Assembly (NCBI GenBank): GCA_902572075.1
Contig: CACGER010000002.1
Location: 18,290-82,289 of the forward strand
DNA: 64,000 bases
Direction: 5' to 3'
Source of the DNA: an uncultured Prochlorococcus sp.
Lineage (GTDB): Bacteria; Cyanobacteriota; Cyanobacteriia; PCC-6307; Cyanobiaceae
The position numbers were made by a program, and so were the translations under genes. The first letter of the stretch is position 1; every line of letters starts with the position of its first letter. Shown in pieces: positions 50,529-60,079 of the stretch. The notes below the pieces were generated by a model. The model did not search any database. It had not been told where the DNA came from and saw only the letters and a list, made by a program, of their open reading frames with translations.

Positions 50529-51086
50529 ATGACTATCTTTGAAAATAAGAAATTGGAGAGGGATACGTTTAGAAAACTAAGAGATGGGGTATCTCTTGAT
50601 CAAAGAGAAAATGTAGAAAAGAATGTAAGATTATATATTGATTCATTTGTTAATGAATATAAAAGTATTGGTTATATAGCTATATATTGGCCGCTAAAAA
50701 ATGAAGTTGATATAAGAAGTCTTAAGAAAAAATTCACTTTAGCTTTGCCTAGATGTAAAGATAAAAAAGAGTTGTTATTTTATCCATGGGACGAAAAACC
50801 TCTTTCAAAAGATTCTGAGGGAATACTAAGTCCAAATAACTCTTCTCCATTGAGTCATTTGCAGATAAGCATGATATTTGTACCATGTCTTTCGGTTGAT
50901 AAAAACTTAACAAGATTAGGTTATGGAGGCGGTTATTTTGATAAATTAAGGAGAGATAATGATTGGGGAAATGTTCCATGCATTGGAGTATTAACTTCTA
51001 ATTGCGTAAGTACGATTCCATTAACAAGAGCTGAGTGGGATATTCCTTTATCTGGCTTTATCACAGAAAAAGAAATATTTGTATAA
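50529..51086 (+). CDS. 5-formyltetrahydrofolate cyclo-ligase
   Basis: Converts 5-formyl-THF to 5,10-methenyl-THF with ATP. The family block RLGYGGGYFDKLRRD near residues 135-150 is diagnostic, together with YWPLKNEVDIR (folate-binding) and the RD-x(3)FRKLRDGVS start. Length 185 is normal. It follows ruvC by 9 bases. With folD elsewhere in the window it completes two steps of the one-carbon folate pool. Confidence 0.92.
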   Translation: MTIFENKKLERDTFRKLRDGVSLDQRENVEKNVRLYIDSFVNEYKSIGYIAIYWPLKNEVDIRSLKKKFTLALPRCKDKKELLFYPWDEKPLSKDSEGILSPNNSSPLSHLQISMIFVPCLSVDKNLTRLGYGGGYFDKLRRDNDWGNVPCIGVLTSNCVSTIPLTRAEWDIPLSGFITEKEIFV

Positions 51087-51125
51087 TGGAAGACTATTAA
51101 ATTGATTAATTTATAGCTTTAAAAA

Positions 51126-51545
51126 ATGGAAAATCAGGAAAAATACAATAATTTATCAAAATTAGTAGAAAAGTTGAAGAAATCAGAAGATCCAAAAAGA
51201 AAATATGAATACATTTTGTGGTTAGGCAAAAAATTGAAAGAGCCAGATAGTGAAATTCTTGTAGAAGAAAATAAAGTTAAGGGATGCGTTTCAGAAGTTT
51301 TTGTTAAGGCAACTATTAAAGCTGGTAAATTATTTTGGGAAGGATATTCTGATGCTCTCATAACAAAGGGTTTGTTGGCCTTTTTAATAAGTGGATTAAA
51401 TGAGTTAACACCAAATCAAGTTGTTGAAATAGATAAGAAATTTATAGAAGATACTGGTTTGAAAGCAAGCTTAACGCCTTCACGTTCAAATGGTTTTTTA
51501 AACATTTTATTGAAAATGCAGTCTCAAGCAAATGAATTTTTGTAG
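51126..51545 (+). CDS. sufE: SufE, cysteine desulfurase sulfur acceptor
   Basis: Takes sulfur from the cysteine desulfurase SufS for iron-sulfur cluster building. The active cysteine is Cys54 in VKGCVSEVFV, preceded by the typical LGKKLKEPDSEI and followed by FWEGYSDALITKGLLAFLISGLN. Length 139 is normal. It lies 39 bases after the 5-formyl-THF cyclo-ligase gene and before hom, all plus strand. Confidence 0.95.
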   Translation: MENQEKYNNLSKLVEKLKKSEDPKRKYEYILWLGKKLKEPDSEILVEENKVKGCVSEVFVKATIKAGKLFWEGYSDALITKGLLAFLISGLNELTPNQVVEIDKKFIEDTGLKASLTPSRSNGFLNILLKMQSQANEFL

Positions 51546-51589
51546 GCCTAATAATATAAAATTAAACTCAAAGTTAAAAGAAATAAAAA

Positions 51590-52891
51590 ATGAGAAAATG
51601 CAAAATTGGGATTGTAGGTTTTGGAACTGTAGGTTCAGGGATTTATAAAATATTAAGTTCTGAAGTTGATTCACATCCAATCCTTAAAGAAATAGAAATT
51701 GCAAAAATAGCAGTTAAAGATCTTAATAAAATAAGGGATATTGAGTTAGACAATAATTTATTAACTGATGATCCATTTAAATTAATTAATGACCCCTCTA
51801 TAGATGTAATTGTTGAAGTGATGGGTGGAGTTGATTTGGCGAAAGAAATTATTCTGCAATCATTAAAATTAGGCAAATCTGTTGTTACTGCAAATAAAGC
51901 TGTCATTGCAAGATATGGAGAAGAAATATATAAAACTGCATTTAAAGAAGGCGTTTATATATTGTCAGAAGCTGCTGTTTGCGGGGGGATTCCAATCATC
52001 GAACCCTTAAAAAGATCATTAAAAAGTAACAGTATAAAAAAAATGGTTGGGATAATAAATGGCACAACAAATTTTATTCTTTCAAAGATGGCAAATGAAA
52101 AAGCTGATTATAAGGAGACTTTAAAATTGGCCCAAAGCCTTGGTTACGCAGAATTTGATCCAACTGCAGATGTTGAGGGGCATGATGCTGCTGATAAGAT
52201 TTCAATTCTTAGTGAACTCGCATTTGGAGGGAAAATCAAAAGAGATGATATTCATTCTGAAGGCATTAGTAAAATTAATCTTAAGGATATCGAATATGCC
52301 AATAAATTAGGATTTGAAATAAAACTTTTAGCGCTCTCCGAAAGGGGACAAACAAATAGTAATGATTCACTTGCTTTGAATATTTGGGTAGGCCCTTCTT
52401 TGATTCCAAAATCTCATCCATTGGCAACAGTTAAGGGAGTTAACAATGCCTTATTGATAGAGGCTGATCCTCTAGGAGAGATAATGTTGTACGGTCCAGG
52501 TGCAGGGAGTGGCCCAACTGCTGCATCTGTAGTATCAGATATATTAAATCTGCATGCCGCCTCAGTAAAAAATAATAATTCAGTCGACCCATTGTTATCT
52601 TTTGATTTCTGGAGAACCTGTCATATCATAGAATCTTCACAAATAAACAAAAAAAATTACCTTAGAATTATTTGTCTTGATAGTCCGGGAGTCATAGGAA
52701 AGATTGGAGATATTTTTGGAAAGAATAATGTATCAATCGAATCAATTGTTCAACTTGATGCAAGTGAAGACAAAGCAGAAATTGTCGTTATTACTCATGA
52801 GGTGAATAATGGAGATTTTGAGAAATCGAAAGATGAATTAAATTCGCTAAATGAAGTCAAAATTATTGCAAGTCAATTAAGTTGTATTTAA
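51590..52891 (+). CDS. hom: Homoserine dehydrogenase with C-terminal ACT domain
   Basis: NADPH-dependent reduction of aspartate semialdehyde to homoserine, for threonine and methionine. The dinucleotide motif is IVGFGTVGSGIY; the catalytic block NGTTNFIL and the FDPTADVEGHDAADKI segment are present. An ACT domain (about 345-433; DSPGVIGKIGDIFGKNNVSIESIVQ) implies threonine feedback control. Length 433. It follows sufE by 44 bases. Confidence 0.96.
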   Translation: MRKCKIGIVGFGTVGSGIYKILSSEVDSHPILKEIEIAKIAVKDLNKIRDIELDNNLLTDDPFKLINDPSIDVIVEVMGGVDLAKEIILQSLKLGKSVVTANKAVIARYGEEIYKTAFKEGVYILSEAAVCGGIPIIEPLKRSLKSNSIKKMVGIINGTTNFILSKMANEKADYKETLKLAQSLGYAEFDPTADVEGHDAADKISILSELAFGGKIKRDDIHSEGISKINLKDIEYANKLGFEIKLLALSERGQTNSNDSLALNIWVGPSLIPKSHPLATVKGVNNALLIEADPLGEIMLYGPGAGSGPTAASVVSDILNLHAASVKNNNSVDPLLSFDFWRTCHIIESSQINKKNYLRIICLDSPGVIGKIGDIFGKNNVSIESIVQLDASEDKAEIVVITHEVNNGDFEKSKDELNSLNEVKIIASQLSCI

Positions 52892-52940
52892 AAAAATAGT
52901 TTGCAAATTTCTTTATAGCTTGGTAAACCGAAGAAAGTAA

Positions 52941-53228
52941 GTGTTTGGTTTTAGAACCTTAATGATTCATTCAAAACTATTAGACAGTGAAAATAATAAT
53001 TTAATTTCTTCTGAAAACCTTTATAAAGGTGCTTGTGTAAAAATTAAAAATAGCAATAAGACTTTTCAAGTAATTGGTTTAAATATAAATAAAGAAATTT
53101 GTTGGGTGAGAGAATGGCCTTTTGCCTGTAATTCTAAAAAAACATTTGCTTTAGAAATAAATCAAATAACTTTACAAATTTTCTGCTCAAATAATTCTTC
53201 AGAAAAACTAAGTAATTATGAAATATGA
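52941..53228 (+). CDS. Conserved small hypothetical protein
   Basis: A 95-residue protein without signal peptide or membrane helix. Its middle (LYKGACVKIKNSNKTFQVIGLNINKEICWVREWPF) looks like a small beta-barrel of the SH3/KOW kind, suggested by alternating hydrophobics and the G-x-x-V-K pattern; I cannot name it. GTG at 52941 gives this length, while an in-frame ATG at 52962 would remove the first seven residues and is at least as plausible. The stop overlaps the ATG of the ABC binding protein (ATGA), so the two are coupled. Confidence 0.65.
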   Translation: MFGFRTLMIHSKLLDSENNNLISSENLYKGACVKIKNSNKTFQVIGLNINKEICWVREWPFACNSKKTFALEINQITLQIFCSNNSSEKLSNYEI

Positions 53229-54796
53229 AAAAAAAAGTTGTTTTATCAATATTTATTATTTTAATTTCTTTTTTACAGAATTCTTGCGGCTCAAAAAGAA
53301 TATCTAAAAGAATCATAGTAGCAAGTTCTGGAAAAATTGAATCATTAGATCCAGCTAGAGCAAATACTCTTAAAGCAATTCAATTAATCAATTCTCTTGG
53401 AGACACATTATTTGAATTGAATTCTGATGGAGAATTAATCCCTAAATTGGCTTCGGGGATGCCAGTTATTTCAAAGGATAGACTTCAAATAACTATCAAT
53501 TTAAGAAAGAATGTTTTTTTTCACGATGGAACTGCATTTAACTCAAATGCTATGAAGTTTACCTTTGATAGATTCAAAAGAATTGGAACGATGAACTATA
53601 TTTTAGGAAATAAGATTAAATCAATAGAAACGCCAAGTGAATATTCACTCATAATAAATTTGAATAAACCATCAAGTTCTTTAAATGGTTTACTCACATC
53701 AGTAAATTTAACTCCAATTTCTCCTACATTTTACAAACAATATTCTGATAAGTTTCTAAATGAAAAATTTGTTGGTACTGGCAAGTATGTGCTGACTAGT
53801 TTTTCTAATGAAGTTCAATCAATTGATCCATATTTGAATTATTGGGGTGAAAAGCCCTTAAATAACGGCGTTAATTTTGTGGGATATTCTAATTCATCAT
53901 CTCTTTTTGGGGCTTTAAAAAGTAAACAAATTGACGTGCTTTTATCAAATTCAATTGATGATAGTCAGAGAAAAAGTTTAAATAATTTAAGCAAAAATAA
54001 ACAGTTTAATGAAGGTAATAGCCCTTTTACTGAATTAAGTTTTATAAGCCTTAAAACTAGTTCTTATCCCCTAAATAATCTTAATTTAAGACTGGCTTTG
54101 GCAAAAAGTCTTAATAGAAAATTGATTAGTGAGAAAGTAAGTTATGGATTAAGGAAGCCATCTAAATCAATTATTCCTCCGATATTAAAAAAAGATAATC
54201 AAGAACCGTGGCCTAAATACGATTATTTAGAAGCAAGAAGGTTATTGCAAAAAGAAAATTATTGCAATGGAAATATTCTAAAAATACCCCTTACTTATAG
54301 ATCGAATGTACCAGCTGACAAGCTTATTGCTCTGACATGGCAAGAAGAAATTAAAAGTTCTTTGAAAGATTGTATTGATATTGAACTCAATGGAGTTGAA
54401 TCTACAACAATTTATAAGAATTTAAGTTTAGGAATTTATACAGCAGTTCTTCTCGATTGGACTGGGGCTTATTCAGATCCAGAGGCCTATCTCACTCCTC
54501 TTTTAAGTTGTAATGAAATAGTTGATGGCATATGTAAAAAAGGAGAATCAGTTTATAGCGGTAGTTTTTGGGGATCTAATAAAGTGGAAAGTTTATTTCT
54601 TGAGAGTGAAAAAATAAGTGGAATTAAAAGATTAGAAAAACTTGTTGAAATTGAAAAAATAGCAGCACGTTCAATACCTTATATTCCTATTTGGATATCC
54701 TCTCAAAAAGCATGGTCACAAAATAAAATATCAAAACCTATTTTTAATGGTGCAGGAATAATTTCATTGAGTGATCTTGAGTTAATTAATGAGTAG
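53225..54796 (+). CDS. ABC transporter substrate-binding lipoprotein (peptide/nickel family 5)
   Basis: Periplasmic solute-binding protein of the DppA/OppA/NikA family. The N-terminal signal peptide ends in an N-S-C lipobox-like site (Cys21). Family blocks are IESLDPARANTLKAIQLINSLGDTLFE, KLASGMPV..., FHDGTAFNSNAMKFTFDR and the C-terminal PYIPIWIS. Length 523. The ligand is unknown: peptides, metals or other solutes are all known for the family. The next gene encodes the matching permease and overlaps by 8 bases. Confidence 0.88.
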   Translation: MKKKVVLSIFIILISFLQNSCGSKRISKRIIVASSGKIESLDPARANTLKAIQLINSLGDTLFELNSDGELIPKLASGMPVISKDRLQITINLRKNVFFHDGTAFNSNAMKFTFDRFKRIGTMNYILGNKIKSIETPSEYSLIINLNKPSSSLNGLLTSVNLTPISPTFYKQYSDKFLNEKFVGTGKYVLTSFSNEVQSIDPYLNYWGEKPLNNGVNFVGYSNSSSLFGALKSKQIDVLLSNSIDDSQRKSLNNLSKNKQFNEGNSPFTELSFISLKTSSYPLNNLNLRLALAKSLNRKLISEKVSYGLRKPSKSIIPPILKKDNQEPWPKYDYLEARRLLQKENYCNGNILKIPLTYRSNVPADKLIALTWQEEIKSSLKDCIDIELNGVESTTIYKNLSLGIYTAVLLDWTGAYSDPEAYLTPLLSCNEIVDGICKKGESVYSGSFWGSNKVESLFLESEKISGIKRLEKLVEIEKIAARSIPYIPIWISSQKAWSQNKISKPIFNGAGIISLSDLELINE

Positions 54797-55811
54797 AAAT
54801 TTAAATAAACTACTAAATTATTCCCTATTAAAAATTTCATTAATACCCATAATGTTATGGATAATTTCTTCATTAGTTTTTATTTTATTAAGAGTTGCTC
54901 CCGGCGATCCTGTCGATGCAATACTTGGATCTGGTGCAGATGAGGTTTCTAGGGAACTTTTAAGAAATAAATTGGGGCTAAATGAACCTTTAATAAATCA
55001 ATATTTTTCATATATTAAAAATATATTGCATTTAGATTTTGGCCAATCCCTTAGTACCCAAGAGCCTGTCCTTAATATTATTATTAAGTCATTGCCAGCA
55101 AGTCTTGAGCTTGGATTCTTTTCAATATTAAGTGCCACACTAATTGGTTTCCCATTGGGATTAATTGGCTTAAGAAATAAAGGGAAAAAGACTGATTATA
55201 TTGCGAGAATATTAGGAATTGCCACATATGCGATCCCTCCTTTTTGGGGTGCAATGTTAGCGCAATTATTATTTTCTGTATTTTTTAATATTTCCCCAAT
55301 TGGAGGTAGATTTCCAATATTTCAACAACAACCTCAAATTACAGGTTTCCTAGTTTTAGATAGTATTCTTTCAAATAATATTTTTGCCTTGAAAGATAGT
55401 CTTTATCATCTAGCACTTCCTTCGATTACCCTTGGCTTTTTATTAAGTGGTATATTCAGTCGCTCATTAAGAGTAAATTTGGATAAGACATTAAAAAGTG
55501 ATTATGTAAATGCTGCTATATGTAGAGGAATATCAAGGAAAAAAATATTTTTAAACCATGCATTGCCTAATGCTCTATTGCCAATTGTCACTATTTCTGG
55601 CTTGACTATGGCCTCATTAGCAGGAGGTGCTCTATTGTTCGAGGTAACTTTTTCATGGCCTGGTATTGCATTAAGATTACATGAAGCTATTTCTCAAAGA
55701 GACTATAACTTGGTTCAAGGAATTGTAATTTTTACCTCTATGCTCATAGTCTCTTTAAATCTATTCGTGGATATTTTAATCGCTTATTCAGATCCACGAA
55801 TTGAGTACTAA
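54789..55811 (+). CDS. ABC transporter permease, DppB type
   Basis: Inner-membrane permease of the oligopeptide/dipeptide/nickel importers. Six predicted membrane helices and the cytoplasmic EAA-type loop SDYVNAAICRGISRKKIFLNHALPNALLP are visible; the start VFILLRVAPGDPVDAILG is characteristic of the DppB subunit. Length 340. It overlaps the binding protein by 8 bases. The second permease (DppC) and the ATPases are not in this window, so the full transporter must use partners encoded elsewhere, if they exist. Confidence 0.88.
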   Translation: MSRNLNKLLNYSLLKISLIPIMLWIISSLVFILLRVAPGDPVDAILGSGADEVSRELLRNKLGLNEPLINQYFSYIKNILHLDFGQSLSTQEPVLNIIIKSLPASLELGFFSILSATLIGFPLGLIGLRNKGKKTDYIARILGIATYAIPPFWGAMLAQLLFSVFFNISPIGGRFPIFQQQPQITGFLVLDSILSNNIFALKDSLYHLALPSITLGFLLSGIFSRSLRVNLDKTLKSDYVNAAICRGISRKKIFLNHALPNALLPIVTISGLTMASLAGGALLFEVTFSWPGIALRLHEAISQRDYNLVQGIVIFTSMLIVSLNLFVDILIAYSDPRIEY

Positions 55812-57358
55812 TTTTTGGAAATTTCTTTTATTGTTTCAAGATCTAAAAGATGGAAATCAAGTCCCAAATCTCTTTGGTTTTTAATAACATTAGGGATCTT
55901 TTGGTCTTTAATATTTTTTAAAAATTCAACTATAAATTTCTTAGATAAATCTTGTACTAATATTGGCGCTGATCCAATAAAAGATTCACTTATTTTGAAG
56001 ATATCATTATTTTCTTCATGGCTTTTATTAATTCTTATTGGAGAAAAATGACTTGCTCCTTCAATAATTAAAAATCTATTTGATGGATTATTTAAAGCAG
56101 AAAAGACTCTAAATTGTTCATTCATTAATGGTGTGACAAGGTCAAACGTACCACCTATTAGAAGAGTTGGTGTTTTAATGCCTGTACTATTTTCTTTTGG
56201 CCATACTAAACTGCCAAATGAGTTGAAACCTATAATCGCATTGGCCTTATTAGTGTTATTTTTTTTAGGGAATGGTATTTCGCTCAACTGACATTGAAGT
56301 AATTTAGATAAATTTGTTACCGCAAAGTCTTTTAATGCAGAATTGCAATTTTCCTTTAGTTGATCAGTAGGTTTATTGCCTTCATATAAAAGTGCTATTA
56401 AAGCACCAAGTGAATGCCCCATTAAAATATAAGAATCATTAGGTAAATCAAATTCTCCATTTTCATGCGCTTTTAATACAGCATCTAAATCTTTAATTCT
56501 GTATAAGAAAAAGTCTGCACTTCCTGGTATTGTTTCCTTACCTTCAAGAACTTCTATGAATGAATCTAAATTACTCCCTCTATGATCTATGAATAATATT
56601 GGCCAACCTCTTTTAGCCAATTCGTTACCTATCCATTTGAAATTATTGATTTCGCCTCCAAGTCCTGGCATAAAAATTACCAGTTCTTTATCATCATTTG
56701 TTTTATTGTTTTTCCATATTTCAATTTCTAATGGTTTCACTCGGTGAGGGGCATAAATTTTTTTATCAATTTTTATTAGATCTTGAGTTGATTCTTTTTC
56801 AGTATTTTTAAAAGAATTATGGTTCGTTTTTTCAAGTTTATTTAATTTGGATAAAAGTTCTTGTTGCAATGATAATTCATTTTTCCAAGATGAAATTATT
56901 AAAATTAAATTATCAATATCTAGTGAAATTTCTTCTGATGGTAATGCCTTTATGATTTCTAAAGTTGAAACTTCTTTTTTTTGATCTAATAAATTTTCTA
57001 TAGTGTTATAAATTTCTATCCCATTACTGTCATTTGGAACTTTAATGCTTTTGCTTAATTCTGTAAGGATTTTACGCCCTATCCAACTTCTTAATATTTC
57101 TCTATTTAATCCCTCCTCTTTGAAAACTGGAAATTCTAAAAATTTTGATAATTCAAAAACTCTTATTAATCCAATTTTTTTTAACCAATCTATTAATTCT
57201 GTTGAATCATCTTTGTATTTTTCTAATTTTGATAATTGTTCTATAGTAAGAGGGATTTCCATCTCTTCAAATTTAATATTTATTTTTTCAGCAGCCTTTA
57301 ATCCATTATTAAAAAATAAACCACAAAAACTAAAAAAAATTATAAAAATGTATTTCAC
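55808..57358 (-). CDS. Exported DUF1400/alpha-beta hydrolase fusion
   Basis: A 516-residue protein with a signal peptide (about 1-22, FFSFCGLFFNNGLKA). The N-terminal part (about 25-150; IEQLSKLEKYKD, LIDWLKKIGLIRVFELSKFLE, LRSWIGRKILTELS) matches the cyanobacterial DUF1400 domain. The rest is an alpha/beta hydrolase with the nucleophile elbow LMGHSLGALIALLYE and GASHFSPIR as the His region. Cyanobacterial relatives are called lipase or chlorophyllase-like, with no firm substrate. Its stop overlaps the permease stop by four bases (CTAA). Confidence 0.82.
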   Translation of the reverse strand: MKYIFIIFFSFCGLFFNNGLKAAEKINIKFEEMEIPLTIEQLSKLEKYKDDSTELIDWLKKIGLIRVFELSKFLEFPVFKEEGLNREILRSWIGRKILTELSKSIKVPNDSNGIEIYNTIENLLDQKKEVSTLEIIKALPSEEISLDIDNLILIISSWKNELSLQQELLSKLNKLEKTNHNSFKNTEKESTQDLIKIDKKIYAPHRVKPLEIEIWKNNKTNDDKELVIFMPGLGGEINNFKWIGNELAKRGWPILFIDHRGSNLDSFIEVLEGKETIPGSADFFLYRIKDLDAVLKAHENGEFDLPNDSYILMGHSLGALIALLYEGNKPTDQLKENCNSALKDFAVTNLSKLLQCQLSEIPFPKKNNTNKANAIIGFNSFGSLVWPKENSTGIKTPTLLIGGTFDLVTPLMNEQFRVFSALNNPSNRFLIIEGASHFSPIRINKSHEENNDIFKISESFIGSAPILVQDLSKKFIVEFLKNIKDQKIPNVIKNQRDLGLDFHLLDLETIKEISKN

Positions 57359-57360
57359 TT

Positions 57361-58590
57361 GTGATTAGTCCAAATAGTTTACAAATTAGCAAAAATTGGT
57401 GGATTCAATTCCCATATCATTTGAGGTTAATAACCAAGATAAGATTTTTCGCTGCATTTGGAGCAGGAGGTGTTATTTATTTAACATCACTTATTTTTAA
57501 TAACATAGGATTATCGGCAACAGATATTGGCTTGGGGTTTACCATTTCAGCGATAATTGGAACAGTAACAAGACTCTTTACAGGTAATTATCTTAATAAA
57601 ACGGGAAAAATACAATTTCCGATAATTACTTCTTCAATACTAAGTATTGCCGCTAGCTTTTGCCTCATTTTTTCAAGAGATACTTTTTTGTACATAATTG
57701 GACAATCACTTGTTGGGGCTGCTGCAGGAATATATTGGCCTGCTGCCGAGTTTGGGGTGCCCTATTTTTGTCATCCTATTGAAACACGTAAAGCTTATGC
57801 CCTTGTTAGAAGTTCGGAAGCTTTAGGAATATTTCTAGGGGTATTCTTAGGGGGTTATTTGACGAATTTTTTGTATTCTAAATCAATATTTATAAATGAT
57901 ATATTTTGCATGTTAGTTATCACGTATTTAATATCTAGAAATAGTTCTTCTATAAAAAGAAACTTAGAAAATTTTCAAAAAAAATTAGTAGATCCAATTA
58001 ATCAGGGACAATTGAAATGGAATAAAAATTCAACAATAATAATTTTATCTATTTTATTGATAACTACCTCTTTAGCCTTGATACAAGTAACTTTGCCTCT
58101 TGATCTTGTTAAAGGTGGAGTATATCGCAATGCATTAAGCAAAGAAATTATTAGTCTTATAATTTCTATTCAGTTAATTTTATTGTTGTTTTTACAATGG
58201 CCTGTCGGTTCTTGGATATCAAAGAAAGAAAGATTATTTGGCTTGAAATTTAGTTTATTAAATTTCTCTTTCGCTTCATTTTTATTATTTATTTCTAGTT
58301 ATTTAAATATCCCAGCGTTTTATTTAATTTCTTTGGCATTGATTTTAGTAAGTTTAGGGACTGCTTCATTTCTTCCAACATCAACAGATGTCGTTTTCAG
58401 ACTAGCTCCTTCAAATAAAAAAGGTTTTGCACTTGCTCTACTATCACAATGTTTCGCTATGGGTTATTTTTTTGGACCATTTATTTCAGGACGCATATTA
58501 GATCTATTTGGTTATGCTTCAATAATCTGGCTTTCAATTTCTTGTTGTTGCTTTATTGCATTTACAATTCTATTTAAGAGATTATTTTAA
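57361..58590 (+). CDS. MFS transporter
   Basis: Twelve-helix-type major facilitator superfamily carrier of 409 residues. The loop after helix 2 reads GTVTRLFTGNYLNKTGK, a form of the MFS G-x-x-x-D/G-R motif, and helix 5 contains SSEALGIFLGVFLGGYL. The start is GTG at 57361, right after the divergent hydrolase gene, leaving only two bases between the two starts. Substrate is unknown; drug/sugar exporters are most common among relatives. Its stop overlaps that of the DUF2834 gene by four bases. Confidence 0.83.
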   Translation: MISPNSLQISKNWWIQFPYHLRLITKIRFFAAFGAGGVIYLTSLIFNNIGLSATDIGLGFTISAIIGTVTRLFTGNYLNKTGKIQFPIITSSILSIAASFCLIFSRDTFLYIIGQSLVGAAAGIYWPAAEFGVPYFCHPIETRKAYALVRSSEALGIFLGVFLGGYLTNFLYSKSIFINDIFCMLVITYLISRNSSSIKRNLENFQKKLVDPINQGQLKWNKNSTIIILSILLITTSLALIQVTLPLDLVKGGVYRNALSKEIISLIISIQLILLLFLQWPVGSWISKKERLFGLKFSLLNFSFASFLLFISSYLNIPAFYLISLALILVSLGTASFLPTSTDVVFRLAPSNKKGFALALLSQCFAMGYFFGPFISGRILDLFGYASIIWLSISCCCFIAFTILFKRLF

Positions 58591-58958
58591 TTAATCTTTT
58601 CTAATTCAATAATTCTTCTCTCTCTAAGAAATAAGAAAAAAGGTGCAGAGAATGCGAAGGCTATAAGAAAAGTTCCGATGTATACAACCCACATATTCTT
58701 CATGTTTAGTTTTTTTGATTCATTTACTATCCATATAAAAATAGCGCTTGCACCTACTAATAAGTCTCTAGAAATTGACTGAGCCGCAGGGTTTGCATTC
58801 GCTAAAGAAATGAAGTTATTTATATCAAAGCTGTTTCCATATTCCCTAGCAAATTCGAAATTTGCCATCATTGGCAGGACAGCCCCCAAAATTGATAGAA
58901 AAAGGTAAAGATAAGAAAGTATCTGTTTATTATCTTTTAAAATGTTAAATGAATTCAC
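58587..58958 (-). CDS. DUF2834 membrane protein
   Basis: A 123-residue membrane protein with about three helices (roughly 15-32, 65-80, 90-110). The segments FISLANANPAAQSISRDLLVGASAIFIWIVNESKKLNMKN and PFFLFLRERR match the DUF2834 family, with the conserved N-P-x-x-x-x-x-x-D-L and basic end. Function unknown. It is a convergent partner of the MFS gene, with a shared TTAA stop, and divergent from the PfkB kinase gene. Confidence 0.8.
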   Translation of the reverse strand: MNSFNILKDNKQILSYLYLFLSILGAVLPMMANFEFAREYGNSFDINNFISLANANPAAQSISRDLLVGASAIFIWIVNESKKLNMKNMWVVYIGTFLIAFAFSAPFFLFLRERRIIELEKIN

Positions 58959-58998
58959 TTGTCAAAATATTTCTTTTAATAATAGTATTTAAAAGCTT

Positions 58999-59868
58999 AT
59001 GGTTGTTAAAAAGAATAATAAAGTTGAAGACTATAAATTTAAAAAAGGAAATTTAAATTTTGCTGTTGTTGGTCATGTTGAGTGGATAAATTTCTTAAAG
59101 GTCGATCAATTACCAAAACCAGGGGTCATTTCTCATTCTGAAAAATCTCTTGAGTATCCAGCTGGTGGTGGCTCTATTATCGCGAAAATACTTTCTGATT
59201 TAACTTTAAACCAAATTCATTTTTTTACGTCATTAGGTAATGATGAATATGGAGATAAGTGTTTCAAGATTCTCTCAAATATGGGAATTAAGATGCATGT
59301 TGCTTGGCGTGGTAAACTAACTAGAAGAGGATTTAGTTTAATTGACTCTCAAGGTGAAAGAGCAATAACAGTTATTGGTGAAAGGTTAGCTCCAACTCAT
59401 AAAGACAAGTTGGAATGGAATATTTTAAAAAACATGGACGGAATTTTTATTACGGCATCTGATTCTGAGATTTTTAAAATGGCTAGATCAGCTTCAATAC
59501 TGTGTACTACACCAAGGGTAGGATTAAATACAATTAATAATTCAAATGTTCTTTTAGATGGATTAATAGGCAGTAATCTTGATCCCGGAGAAGTTTTTTC
59601 TTTTTCTGAATTATCGTTAAAACCCAAATATACTATTAAAACCGAGGGAGAGAAGGGAGGTATAATATTCCCAGGAGGAAGATATGAGGCTCTTAAAAAC
59701 AAAAAATTAAAGGTTGATTCTTATGGATGTGGCGATTCATTTGCTGCTGGGATTCTTTATGGAATGGCATCTAAATGGGATATAGATAAAAGTCTAAATC
59801 TTGCTAAAGTAATGGGAAGAGACGCAAGTGAATTTTTCGGCCCATATGCAAATAATGATGAAAAATAA
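58999..59868 (+). CDS. PfkB family carbohydrate kinase
   Basis: Ribokinase-fold sugar kinase of 289 residues. The active-site motif is SYGCGDSFAAGILYGMA, with the catalytic base Asp246; the front motif with gly-pair is YPAGGGSIIAKIL. VGHVEWINFLKVDQLPKPG at the N terminus is characteristic of a cyanobacterial PfkB subset. Substrate (ribose, fructose, adenosine) is unknown. The small genes downstream start within 17 bases. Confidence 0.85.
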   Translation: MVVKKNNKVEDYKFKKGNLNFAVVGHVEWINFLKVDQLPKPGVISHSEKSLEYPAGGGSIIAKILSDLTLNQIHFFTSLGNDEYGDKCFKILSNMGIKMHVAWRGKLTRRGFSLIDSQGERAITVIGERLAPTHKDKLEWNILKNMDGIFITASDSEIFKMARSASILCTTPRVGLNTINNSNVLLDGLIGSNLDPGEVFSFSELSLKPKYTIKTEGEKGGIIFPGGRYEALKNKKLKVDSYGCGDSFAAGILYGMASKWDIDKSLNLAKVMGRDASEFFGPYANNDEK

Positions 59869-59884
59869 TTGAATTAACACTTAC

Positions 59885-60076
59885 ATGAGCAATCTAGATA
59901 ATAAAAATAAAAATATTCTTGTAGAAAATATTATTGTTTTCTTTTTATTTACTGTTTTTTTGGTTTTTAAATCTTTAAAAACTTTATCTAGAATTTTTAC
60001 TTATGGAATCTTAAGAAAAGAAATATTAACTACTAAAAGTAACTTAGGCGTAGATATTAAAATAAAAATTAAATAG
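59885..60076 (+). CDS. Small hypothetical membrane protein
   Basis: A 63-residue protein with one or two hydrophobic segments (about 14-30: IIVFFLFTVFLVFKSLK) and many lysines. Not recognised. It lies 16 bases after the PfkB kinase and 3 before the next small gene, and ATG start is clear. The tight spacing supports it being a real gene of that transcript; a chance ORF in AT-rich DNA is the alternative. Confidence 0.5.
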   Translation: MSNLDNKNKNILVENIIVFFLFTVFLVFKSLKTLSRIFTYGILRKEILTTKSNLGVDIKIKIK

Positions 60077-60079
60077 TTA

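Noticed and set aside
57045..57368. A 107-codon plus-strand frame before the MFS gene
   Set aside because: It is antisense to the signal peptide and DUF1400 region of the hydrolase gene; the composition is typical of a shadow frame.
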